Origin: a virus
Strand: one strand, 5' to 3'
DNA length: 28,631 bases
IMG/VR virus record: IMGVR_UViG_3300009008_002093
Coordinates: 1-28,631 of that record
The stretch's first letter is position 1, and each line of letters begins with the position of its first letter. The notes beneath the pieces are model-generated. The model saw only the letters and a program-made list of their open reading frames with translations. It did not search any database and was not told the origin of the DNA. Made by a program: the position numbers and the translations under genes. This document shows, in pieces, positions 23,188 to 28,631 of the stretch.

Positions 23188-23520
23188 ATGGACATTCCTT
23201 CATTGATAGAAGATTTTCAATATCATGGGACAACTCAAGATGATTATGGATCATGGAATTTTTTTCGAGAGATTCCTTCTCCTATACCCAGTCCAGAAGA
23301 AATTATTATTTTTAGAGAGAGTCTTGGTAATGTGTATTCGTCTATGAGAACGTTGCCTAAAAATGATGTTGATGTTTTTATGACGAAGCATTTTGATAAT
23401 TGTAAGATTAGTGAAATCTCTAATGAATATGGAGTGTCTCGTTCGAGGATATATACTTCATTAAAAAATACAAGAAAATCTATTAGACAAAATCTTCAAA
23501 ACAAAGGGCAATTATTTTAA
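23188..23520 (+). CDS. Sigma region-4-like helix-turn-helix protein
   Basis: The 110-aa protein has a C-terminal helix-turn-helix of the sigma-70 region 4 type (about residues 56-97): MRTLPKNDVDVFMTKHFDN, then KISEISNEYGVSRSRIYTSL. The pattern of a leading LP, a hydrophobic helix and the S-R-S-R recognition helix matches sigma factors. It may direct late transcription, as T4 gp55 does, although it is shorter and has no region 2. Its last residues are NKGQLF, which could be a clamp-binding tail, an untested idea. The ATG begins one base after the previous stop. Confidence 0.6.
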   Translation: MDIPSLIEDFQYHGTTQDDYGSWNFFREIPSPIPSPEEIIIFRESLGNVYSSMRTLPKNDVDVFMTKHFDNCKISEISNEYGVSRSRIYTSLKNTRKSIRQNLQNKGQLF

Positions 23521-23702
23521 TGCCAGTATATGAATACGAATGTAAAAAGTGTGAACATACTTTTGAAGAACTCCAAAAGGTGACAGACAAGCCTCTCAAG
23601 AAATGCCCAGAGTGCGGAGCAAAGAAGGGGCTTGTCAAGTTATTATCCAGTTCGTCGTTGCAATTTAATGGCGAAGGTTGGACCCCAAAGTTTCATAACT
23701 AA
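23520..23702 (+). CDS. FmdB-family zinc ribbon protein, first copy
   Basis: The 60-aa protein reads MPVYEYECKKCEHTFE at the start and has C8/C11 and C29/C32 zinc ligands (KKCPECGA), then a VKLLSSSSLQFNGEGW tail, the full FmdB signature. FmdB-like ribbons are named as putative regulators; in phages their role is not known. Its ATG overlaps the sigma-like gene's stop by one base, which suggests a linked function. Confidence 0.85.
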   Translation: MPVYEYECKKCEHTFEELQKVTDKPLKKCPECGAKKGLVKLLSSSSLQFNGEGWTPKFHN

Positions 23703-23719
23703 CAAAAGGAAATAATGTA

Positions 23720-23920
23720 ATGGGTAAGGTGAAAGAAATTCAAATGGTGTTGGATAATATTGCACATGATGTTGCTGCTGCTGGCATTCGTGGGCAACTT
23801 TTTGAGGATAGCATTCGAGAAGAGGCAAAGATTTACGGTGTTTCAGATTATTTCATTAATCAGTATATGGAAGATGTTGAGTCTCTTAATCATATTAACA
23901 GAGACATGTATGATGGATAA
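23720..23920 (+). CDS. Hypothetical protein (66 aa)
   Basis: The protein is mainly helical and acidic (VKEIQMVLDNIAHDVA, then QYMEDVESLNH). AAAAGGA lies 10-16 nt upstream of ATG 23720. No motif is recognised. Its end overlaps the start of the nucleotidyltransferase by about 8 nt. Confidence 0.55.
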   Translation: MGKVKEIQMVLDNIAHDVAAAGIRGQLFEDSIREEAKIYGVSDYFINQYMEDVESLNHINRDMYDG

Positions 23921-24707
23921 TGAGATTGAAAGGTTTTTTCGTGATGATTTTAGGGAAATTGGTTATTTAATTAAAGAAGATGTTTCTGGTAAGTTAATTT
24001 TGCCGGAGAGAAAAATACAGGACAAGTGGGCCGAGCCAGTTAATGAAATTGTTTCTTTTTTGGTTGAAAATTTACCAAGAGAAAATCTTCATAGTATTTA
24101 TTTGAGGGGGTCTGCTTCTTGTGGATGTGCAATAGAAAATGTTTCTGATTTGGATTTTGTTTTATTGTTCAGACAGCATTATTCTGCGGACTATATAGAG
24201 GAGATTATAAACAACTACATTACTAAAAAATATCCATTTATTAAGTATGTAGAAATTGATTGTTCGTTTATGGGGTTTCTTGATGAACAAAATAAATGGT
24301 TATTTAAAGTTTCTACGAAGCATTTATATGGAATTAACATATTAGATACAATTGGTGATGTTAGTCTTTTGGATGTTCCTAAGTTTGTTGATGGGTATAT
24401 TTTTCATAATGCGAAAGATAAATTTAAAAACGATTTGCATATTGATAGATGTACGTCAATAATGAAGACAATTATGCGAGAGTTGTTTGGAACTGTGGCA
24501 CATAAAGAAAAAGTTTGGACTAGAAGTATGTACTATTGTTTTCATTATTTTGTAAAGAATTATCCAGATGCAGAGGACATAGCCAAAAAAATAGTATATT
24601 ATGCAATTAACCCGACAAATGATGTAGATGTAGTGTTTAATATTATTGATGAAGCGAGTTCTTGGTGGACTCGTAGAATTGTTATGAATGTTGATAATGT
24701 TGTTTAG
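23913..24707 (+). CDS. DNA polymerase beta-type nucleotidyltransferase
   Basis: The 264-aa protein contains the nucleotidyltransferase core YLRGSASCG (G66-S67) followed by SDLDFVLL with D79 and D81, and a third Asp (D116) in YVEIDCSF. This is the metal-binding arrangement of MNT/aminoglycoside-type transferases. A helical C-terminal half with FKNDLHIDRCTSIMKTIMREL could be the substrate domain. It would move a nucleotide monophosphate to a protein, RNA, drug or sugar; the target is not visible. Two start ATGs (23910, 23913) are possible. It is AT-rich compared with the genes after it. Confidence 0.8.
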   Translation: MDNEIERFFRDDFREIGYLIKEDVSGKLILPERKIQDKWAEPVNEIVSFLVENLPRENLHSIYLRGSASCGCAIENVSDLDFVLLFRQHYSADYIEEIINNYITKKYPFIKYVEIDCSFMGFLDEQNKWLFKVSTKHLYGINILDTIGDVSLLDVPKFVDGYIFHNAKDKFKNDLHIDRCTSIMKTIMRELFGTVAHKEKVWTRSMYYCFHYFVKNYPDAEDIAKKIVYYAINPTNDVDVVFNIIDEASSWWTRRIVMNVDNVV

Positions 24708-24722
24708 AAAGGAAATTTTTTG

Positions 24723-24932
24723 ATGGAAAAGCAAATGGGTCTTCGACAACAAGTAAAAAAGGGCCTTATAAGTATTGATGAGGCACTTGTAATCTCCGAA
24801 GGATATAACGAGACTATTCGCGAATGGTTGTTGCGAAGAAAGAAGTCAAACGTTTCTGTCCGAAAGGAAAAGGAAGCAAAGAAGCCTTCAAAGCGAAAGA
24901 AGAAATCCCGCCACAAGAAGAAGAGGAGTTAG
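24723..24932 (+). CDS. Small basic protein (69 aa)
   Basis: The N-terminal half is a helical segment (MGLRQQVKKGLISIDEALVISEGY), and the C-terminal half is nearly all Lys/Arg (KEAKKPSKRKKKSRHKKKRS), suggesting nucleic-acid binding. ATG 24723 with AAAGGAA at 24708-24714 is preferred to the adjacent TTG at 24720. No family is recognised. Confidence 0.6.
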   Translation: MEKQMGLRQQVKKGLISIDEALVISEGYNETIREWLLRRKKSNVSVRKEKEAKKPSKRKKKSRHKKKRS

Positions 24933-24939
24933 TTTCAAT

Positions 24940-25287
24940 ATGCCCTGGTATGACTATCAATGCCGCTCATGCGATCATGAATTCACAGAAACTTTGGTAA
25001 TGGCTGACCGAGACAAGCCCACGCGAAGAAAGTGCCCAGACTGTGGTCGAAAAACTGTCAGTAAGTTGATTGGGAACGTCATGATGGGAGATTCTGCACA
25101 TCTTGAGACAATGGGATCTAAACCAGACGAGTCATACCGGGAAGTGGTTTCGCGGATCAATGAGACATCGGGAATTAAAGGAACGCGATATGAGGTTCAA
25201 GACCGAATTAGTGAAAAATCTAAGAATTTCAGGAAGTTTAATACAGATTATGATATTAAAAAGGAAGTGGGCGATAGATTAAAGTAG
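24940..25287 (+). CDS. FmdB-family zinc ribbon protein, second copy, with extension
   Basis: The 115-aa protein starts MPWYDYQCRSCDHEF and has zinc ligands C8/C11 and C32/C35 (RKCPDCGRK), followed by VSKLIGNVMMGDSAH. Unlike the first copy it carries about 60 extra residues, charged and helical (SRINETSG, ISEKSKNFRKF). AAGAGGAG lies 12-19 nt upstream. Two ribbons of the same family within 1.5 kb suggest related regulatory or scaffold roles. Confidence 0.85.
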   Translation: MPWYDYQCRSCDHEFTETLVMADRDKPTRRKCPDCGRKTVSKLIGNVMMGDSAHLETMGSKPDESYREVVSRINETSGIKGTRYEVQDRISEKSKNFRKFNTDYDIKKEVGDRLK

Positions 25288-25296
25288 GAGAATAAA

Positions 25297-25989
25297 ATGA
25301 GTGAATTTGTCCATGAGCCACCAGTTGAATTAGATTATGAACCCATAAGCGTTACATATAAAAATGGAACGCGATACTATGAAGTCGAACCCGGAGTACG
25401 TTATCCGAGTATGACATCGGTTCTTTCTATTCTTTCACGCGATTCAATTGCCGCATGGAAAAAGAAAGTAGGAGAGAAGAAGGCAAACGCAATCTCAAAG
25501 GAGGCCCGTGAACGTGGAACAGAGGTTCACTCTATTTGTGAAGACTATTTGAATAACCGTGAAGATTATGATTTAGGAAAGTTGCCGGATGCAATTGAGT
25601 TATTCCAAGTATTCAAGCAGCCGCTCGCAAAGAATCTGACAAAGATATATCATCTGGAGCCTGCATTATATTCAAGTGAATTAGGAATTGCCGGAAGGGC
25701 CGACTGCATCGGAGAGTGGATGGGAGTCCCGGTAATTCTTGATTTCAAGACATCCCGAAGACCCAAGAAAGAAGAATGGGTGGACAACTACTTCATGCAG
25801 GGTGCCGGATATTCCAAGATGTATGAAGAGATGACAGGAATTAAAATTGACCATATTCTAATCATGGTTGCCGTGAATGGAGACTACGGAAGACTTCCGA
25901 GTATTCAATATTTCCCGGCACCCGTAAAGGATTGGGTCGAACCATTAGAAGAAACCATAGAAAGATATAGAAATGAAAATGATAATTGA
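25297..25989 (+). CDS. PD-(D/E)XK exonuclease (RecB-like)
   Basis: The 230-aa protein has the RecB/Cas4-type nuclease residues: H78 in ERGTEVHSIC, E121 in LEPALYS, D136 in GIAGRADCIG, and D149-F-K151 in VILDFKTS, then YFMQGAGYSKMYEE as the QxxxY element. This arrangement is usual in phage exonucleases that process double-strand ends or degrade host DNA. AGGAG at 25286-25290 gives a strong ribosome binding site before ATG 25297. Confidence 0.9.
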   Translation: MSEFVHEPPVELDYEPISVTYKNGTRYYEVEPGVRYPSMTSVLSILSRDSIAAWKKKVGEKKANAISKEARERGTEVHSICEDYLNNREDYDLGKLPDAIELFQVFKQPLAKNLTKIYHLEPALYSSELGIAGRADCIGEWMGVPVILDFKTSRRPKKEEWVDNYFMQGAGYSKMYEEMTGIKIDHILIMVAVNGDYGRLPSIQYFPAPVKDWVEPLEETIERYRNENDN

Positions 25990-26077
25990 TGCACTAAAAA
26001 CTTTGGCAGCAAACCCATTTGTTACAATCATTTGTTCAATTGTTTTGATTGACCTTGTTGCCCGGAGGTGTTTCTAA
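25973..26077 (+). CDS. 34-residue single-TM peptide
   Basis: The ORF from ATG 25973 to TAA 26077 encodes a peptide with an amphipathic start and one hydrophobic helix (FVTIICSIVLIDLV) ending in Arg-Arg-Cys-Phe. It overlaps the exonuclease 3' end by 17 nt and ends one base before the SleB start, and its last codons contain that gene's CGGAGG site. It may be a holin- or anti-holin-like partner of the lysin. The evidence is position and one TM only. Confidence 0.4.
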   Translation: MKMIIDALKTLAANPFVTIICSIVLIDLVARRCF

Positions 26078-26078
26078 T

Positions 26079-26675
26079 ATGAATTATGAGATAAGAAATG
26101 TTATAACTTGGGTGGGGGTCTGTGTTGCTCTGACAATATCCTCGTTCTCATTTGGAGTTAATTATGGAAAAAGTCTGAGGATTAAATACAATCCCCCGAC
26201 AATCATTGATGCCCCAAACAAGCCTTCGCCAAACATTCACTTTCATTATTACCAGCCCTCATCTGCGAGTAAGGAAAAGAAGTTGCCTGCAAACTATAGC
26301 GAGGCAGATAAATACTGTATGGCACAAAATATCTATTTCGAGTCTGCAAATCAATCTGCTCTGGGTAAACTGGCAGTCGGTCTGGTGGTCATGAATCGTG
26401 TAAAGGATACAAGGTATCCCGATACGATATGTGAAGTGGTCCGTCAGGACAGGCAGTTTTCTTGGGTGAAGGACAACAGGTCAAATGTGCCAAAGAAAGC
26501 CGATGCCGCATGGAAGGAATCAGTTCGCATCACAGATGATGTCTTGAGTGGTCGCGCAGACTTCTTGAAGTTCGATGAGGTCACGCACTATCACGCAGAC
26601 TATGTGAATCCGTATTGGTCCGGGCACATGGAAGAAGTTGCAACCATCGACCAGCACATTTTTTATAGGAGATAG
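26079..26675 (+). CDS. SleB-type cell-wall hydrolase with N-terminal membrane anchor
   Basis: The 198-aa protein has a hydrophobic segment (residues about 8-27, VITWVGVCVALTISSFSFGV) that acts as a signal anchor or SAR-type signal, a Pro-rich linker, and a C-terminal SleB/CwlJ hydrolase domain. This domain contains CMAQNIYFESAN with the catalytic-type E88, GLVVMNRVKD, and DRQFSWV. It would cleave peptidoglycan for host lysis. CGGAGG at 26064-26069 sits 9 nt before ATG 26079, so this start is preferred over an in-frame codon at 26049. Confidence 0.85.
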   Translation: MNYEIRNVITWVGVCVALTISSFSFGVNYGKSLRIKYNPPTIIDAPNKPSPNIHFHYYQPSSASKEKKLPANYSEADKYCMAQNIYFESANQSALGKLAVGLVVMNRVKDTRYPDTICEVVRQDRQFSWVKDNRSNVPKKADAAWKESVRITDDVLSGRADFLKFDEVTHYHADYVNPYWSGHMEEVATIDQHIFYRR

Positions 26676-26682
26676 TGAAGAT

Positions 26683-26901
26683 ATGATAATGTCAAAGGAT
26701 GATTTCTCTAGGTTGGTTGAAGAATCAGTATCTTCGGATGGTGTTTCTTATATGGATGCTATTGTAATATGTGCAGGGCAGACAGGAATTGAAGTGGAGG
26801 ATGCCGCTAAGTTATGTAGTAAGACTGTCAAGCAAATGCTACAAGCCGAGTCTGAAGAATTAAACCTTATGGAAAAGGCGTCTAGTAGACTTCCTATATA
26901 A
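26683..26901 (+). CDS. 33: Late-transcription co-activator, T4 gp33-like
   Basis: The 72-aa acidic protein has SYMDAIVICAGQTGIEVEDAAKL, a predicted helical pair, then VKQMLQAESEELNLMEK and the terminal SSRLPI. This layout of a conserved DAI-x-x-x-C segment, an internal ExExLN element and a short C-terminal LP(I/V) tail matches gp33-type late-promoter co-activators of T4-like cyanophages. In T4, gp33 links the sliding clamp to RNA polymerase. The call depends on recalled family patterns. ATG 26683 follows GGAG at 26668-26671. Confidence 0.6.
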   Translation: MIMSKDDFSRLVEESVSSDGVSYMDAIVICAGQTGIEVEDAAKLCSKTVKQMLQAESEELNLMEKASSRLPI

Positions 26902-27977
26902 TGTTTTCACCAAAGCCTAATCCACACGCCTTTAAAGGTAGGGATGACAAGCCTTATTCTGGGCTTGACGTTCCCAAGTATACCCCGTACAAAGATGGTA
27001 CGGGGAAGATTGATTTTGACCTGGCGCCGATCAAGTTGTCTCAACGCAGAAGCCTAGGAACTACTCTTTCGGAATCGATTTTTGATATTGATAAGTATTG
27101 GCCCTTTTACATGAATCAAAAACATTGGTTCCTTGATAATTGTCGTGATGCTGTCTATCAGGATCTAAATAAAAAGAAGACCCTCAAGGCCCATGAAGAA
27201 ATGCGAAATTTGGGGATGTGGCACGTTACGGATCTTGAGCATGATCTTCCTATATCATCTAATAATCCAAATTGGAGTGATTGGGGATACGATAGAGAAT
27301 TTTTTGAAAGGGTCAAGACGGCGCCTGAAAAAGGATCGTATGATCCTAAATTTATATATCGTAATTATTTTGGAGGCCCTTATGTTGAAGTGTGGAAACC
27401 AGGAGTAGGAAAGTATGGGCTTGAGGAGTTGGCCCGTATTGTCCAAGAAGACTTGTGCATTCTTCGCCGGACTGACGACGGTTGGGTCCTAAGGGCCGCC
27501 GCAGTTTGTTTTCCTTCTTATTGGTCACTACAAGAGAAGATGGGAAAGCCTTTGGGGGAGATTCACGGGCCTATTCCTAATGATAAGTTGGATGGTCTTG
27601 AGCAGGAAATTCCGGTTGAGCGTTTCAACTGGACGCTCACTTCAGATGAACAATTGCACCAGCCTTCTTCTAAAAGAAATCAAATAGGAGAGTTTAATGG
27701 GCATAGTATTGCGTGGAAGATTTTTATTCGTACGGAACGACAGACGTTTATGAAACTGCGGAACAATGACATTCTATTTACGATTAGGACATATCTAAAT
27801 TCTTTGGTTACGGCCTGTCAAGACAAGGAGCTGGCGTTAGGATTACATTCTTCTATTATGAACACTCCGTCCGAGGTATGGTACCATAGGGGCGTCGATA
27901 AGATTGGTGGAAAGGTGCTTGAATATATTGATCGTATGTGGATCAATCCTTCTGGATGTGCGGGGTTTCATAGATAA
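26901..27977 (+). CDS. DUF3445 heme-dependent oxidative N-demethylase-like protein
   Basis: The 358-aa protein matches the DUF3445 family: LCILRRTDDGWVLRAAAVCFPSYW, then EKMGKPLGEIHGPIP, VERFNWTLTSDEQLHQP and IRTERQTFMKLRNNDILFTIRTYL. In bacteria, family members bind heme and form the catalytic subunit of a dimethylamine oxidative demethylase. Length is close to normal. Its ATG overlaps the gp33-like stop and its stop overlaps the gp59 ATG, so it sits inside the replication/late-transcription module. The other demethylase subunits are not in this window, so host partners or a different role are needed. Confidence 0.85.
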   Translation: MFSPKPNPHAFKGRDDKPYSGLDVPKYTPYKDGTGKIDFDLAPIKLSQRRSLGTTLSESIFDIDKYWPFYMNQKHWFLDNCRDAVYQDLNKKKTLKAHEEMRNLGMWHVTDLEHDLPISSNNPNWSDWGYDREFFERVKTAPEKGSYDPKFIYRNYFGGPYVEVWKPGVGKYGLEELARIVQEDLCILRRTDDGWVLRAAAVCFPSYWSLQEKMGKPLGEIHGPIPNDKLDGLEQEIPVERFNWTLTSDEQLHQPSSKRNQIGEFNGHSIAWKIFIRTERQTFMKLRNNDILFTIRTYLNSLVTACQDKELALGLHSSIMNTPSEVWYHRGVDKIGGKVLEYIDRMWINPSGCAGFHR

Positions 27978-28579
27978 TGGATGCACTAGGAGTATATCAG
28001 ACATATCTGGCCGTCAAGCAACATTTTTCTGATGGTTCGTATGACTATTTCAAGTACAATGGAAAGATCCGAGTGAATGCAGATACCTTTTATGCCAGAA
28101 AGGATCGTTTCTTTTACGAGAAGATTGCACGAAAGTTTGAGGGCAAAGACGAAGAGATCAAAAATTACTTTGCGAGTAATTTGCTAGACAATCCTAAGGT
28201 ATGGATTCGCGAATTGGTTGGAGTAAAGGCCGAACAGAAATACACAAAGTGGAAGTCTTTTCAAGAATCGCTTTCATATAATTTCCAGCAAGATGTGTCC
28301 AAGATTGGAGATGGATATACTGGAAAGTTTGATGGTCTGTTTTCATGCCCCGGCGGCCAGCATCCTATTCTGTTAAATTTGTATACCAATTCAGAGATAG
28401 CTATTGAAACTTTGATAGGATTTGATATACTATTAGAGTGTTTCAAGAAGTGGAATAAAGAGATAGATGATCCTATTGTGTGGCCTGACATCTTTACTTT
28501 CTGCCAAAGGTATAGACCTTTCTTGAGAATTGATGATAAGAAATTTAAGCAGATATTAAAAAAGGAGTTTGTGGTATGA
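27977..28579 (+). CDS. 59: gp59 helicase assembly (loader) protein
   Basis: The 200-aa protein aligns by eye with T4 gp59: VYQTYLAVKQHFSDGSYDYF (T4 has a VYKLYLMIKQHMNG-type start), KYNGKIRV, YARKDRFFYEKIARK, FASNLLDNPKVWI, the central FQQDVSKIGDG and a C-terminal RYRPFLRIDDKKF. gp59 loads the gp41 helicase on forked DNA at replication and recombination. This is the clearest T4-lineage marker in the window. It begins at the DUF3445 stop (one-base overlap). Confidence 0.9.
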   Translation: MDALGVYQTYLAVKQHFSDGSYDYFKYNGKIRVNADTFYARKDRFFYEKIARKFEGKDEEIKNYFASNLLDNPKVWIRELVGVKAEQKYTKWKSFQESLSYNFQQDVSKIGDGYTGKFDGLFSCPGGQHPILLNLYTNSEIAIETLIGFDILLECFKKWNKEIDDPIVWPDIFTFCQRYRPFLRIDDKKFKQILKKEFVV

Positions 28580-28631
28580 GTTGTGACCAATGGTGGGAAA
28601 TTTTTACTAATCGAAAGAAAGTGGCAGCCTT
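28576..28631 (+). CDS. Start of an unidentified gene, cut by window end
   Basis: An ATG at 28576 overlaps the gp59 stop (ATGA) and is followed by 17 further codons, giving MSCDQWWEIFTNRKKVAA before the window ends. AAAGGAG at 28561-28567 is the ribosome binding site. Eighteen residues are too few to identify the product. Confidence 0.6.
   Translation, partial: MSCDQWWEIFTNRKKVAA

Overview
The window reads as part of a T4-like tailed phage (myovirus) genome, probably from an aquatic environment. The T4 assignment rests on three recognisable core proteins on the right side: an RNase H of the T4/FEN type (20465-21325), a late-transcription co-activator resembling gp33 (26683-26901), and the gp59 helicase loader (27977-28579). 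Small, tightly packed, highly charged phage proteins surround them. All supported genes lie on the + strand. No tRNA, CRISPR array, transposase or integrase was found. The host cannot be read from the sequence; a heme-dependent N-demethylase homologue (DUF3445) hints at a host that handles methylated amines, as many marine bacteria do.

Region 1 (1-18338) is a continuous, AT-rich island of 24 glycan genes, the first cut by the window edge. It holds glycosyltransferases of several folds, methyltransferases, a PIG-L deacetylase, a WbqC-like protein and two nucleotide-sugar modules. Module A (3500-6638) combines a GT29 sialyltransferase homologue, a CMP-sugar synthetase, an HpcH/HpaI pyruvate aldolase with its catalytic residues intact, and a SIS-HAD isomerase/phosphatase fusion. 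Together these look like a short route to a CMP-activated 2-keto-3-deoxy sugar acid with no NeuB/KdsA-type PEP synthase. Module B (10465-17589) has a C-methyltransferase, an RmlC-like epimerase, an FdtA-like ketoisomerase, a 2OG-Fe(II) oxygenase, an RmlD-like reductase, two DegT aminotransferases, a PseB/FlaA1-like 4,6-dehydratase and a sugar N-formyltransferase. This fits production of an N-formylated, perhaps branched or hydroxylated, deoxyamino sugar. Fourteen junctions in the island are 4-nt ATGA/TTGA overlaps, so it is probably one translationally coupled transcript. The likely role is glycosylating the virion or altering the host surface.

Region 2 (18339-21545) opens with a near-consensus sigma70 promoter (TTGACT, 16 nt, TATAAT) and a leader hairpin. 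These precede a 383-aa conserved-type phage protein of unknown function with visibly higher GC. A degenerate methyltransferase-like protein, a 48-aa protein, RNase H and a 70-aa charged protein follow.

Region 3 (21546-22074) is about 530 nt without a convincing gene. It is rich in inverted repeats, including two interleaved 10-bp pairs that could form a pseudoknot, and ends in a strong GC stem-loop just before a P-loop kinase gene. It is a candidate for an uncharacterised structured RNA.

Region 4 (22075-28631) has a P-loop kinase-like protein, a two-TM protein, a sigma region-4-like HTH protein, two FmdB zinc ribbons, an AT-rich nucleotidyltransferase, a PD-(D/E)XK exonuclease, a 34-aa membrane peptide, a SleB-type cell-wall hydrolase, gp33, the DUF3445 N-demethylase homologue, gp59 and the start of one more gene. 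The DUF3445 gene sitting between gp33 and gp59, and the aldolase/GT29 module, are the two most unusual contents.
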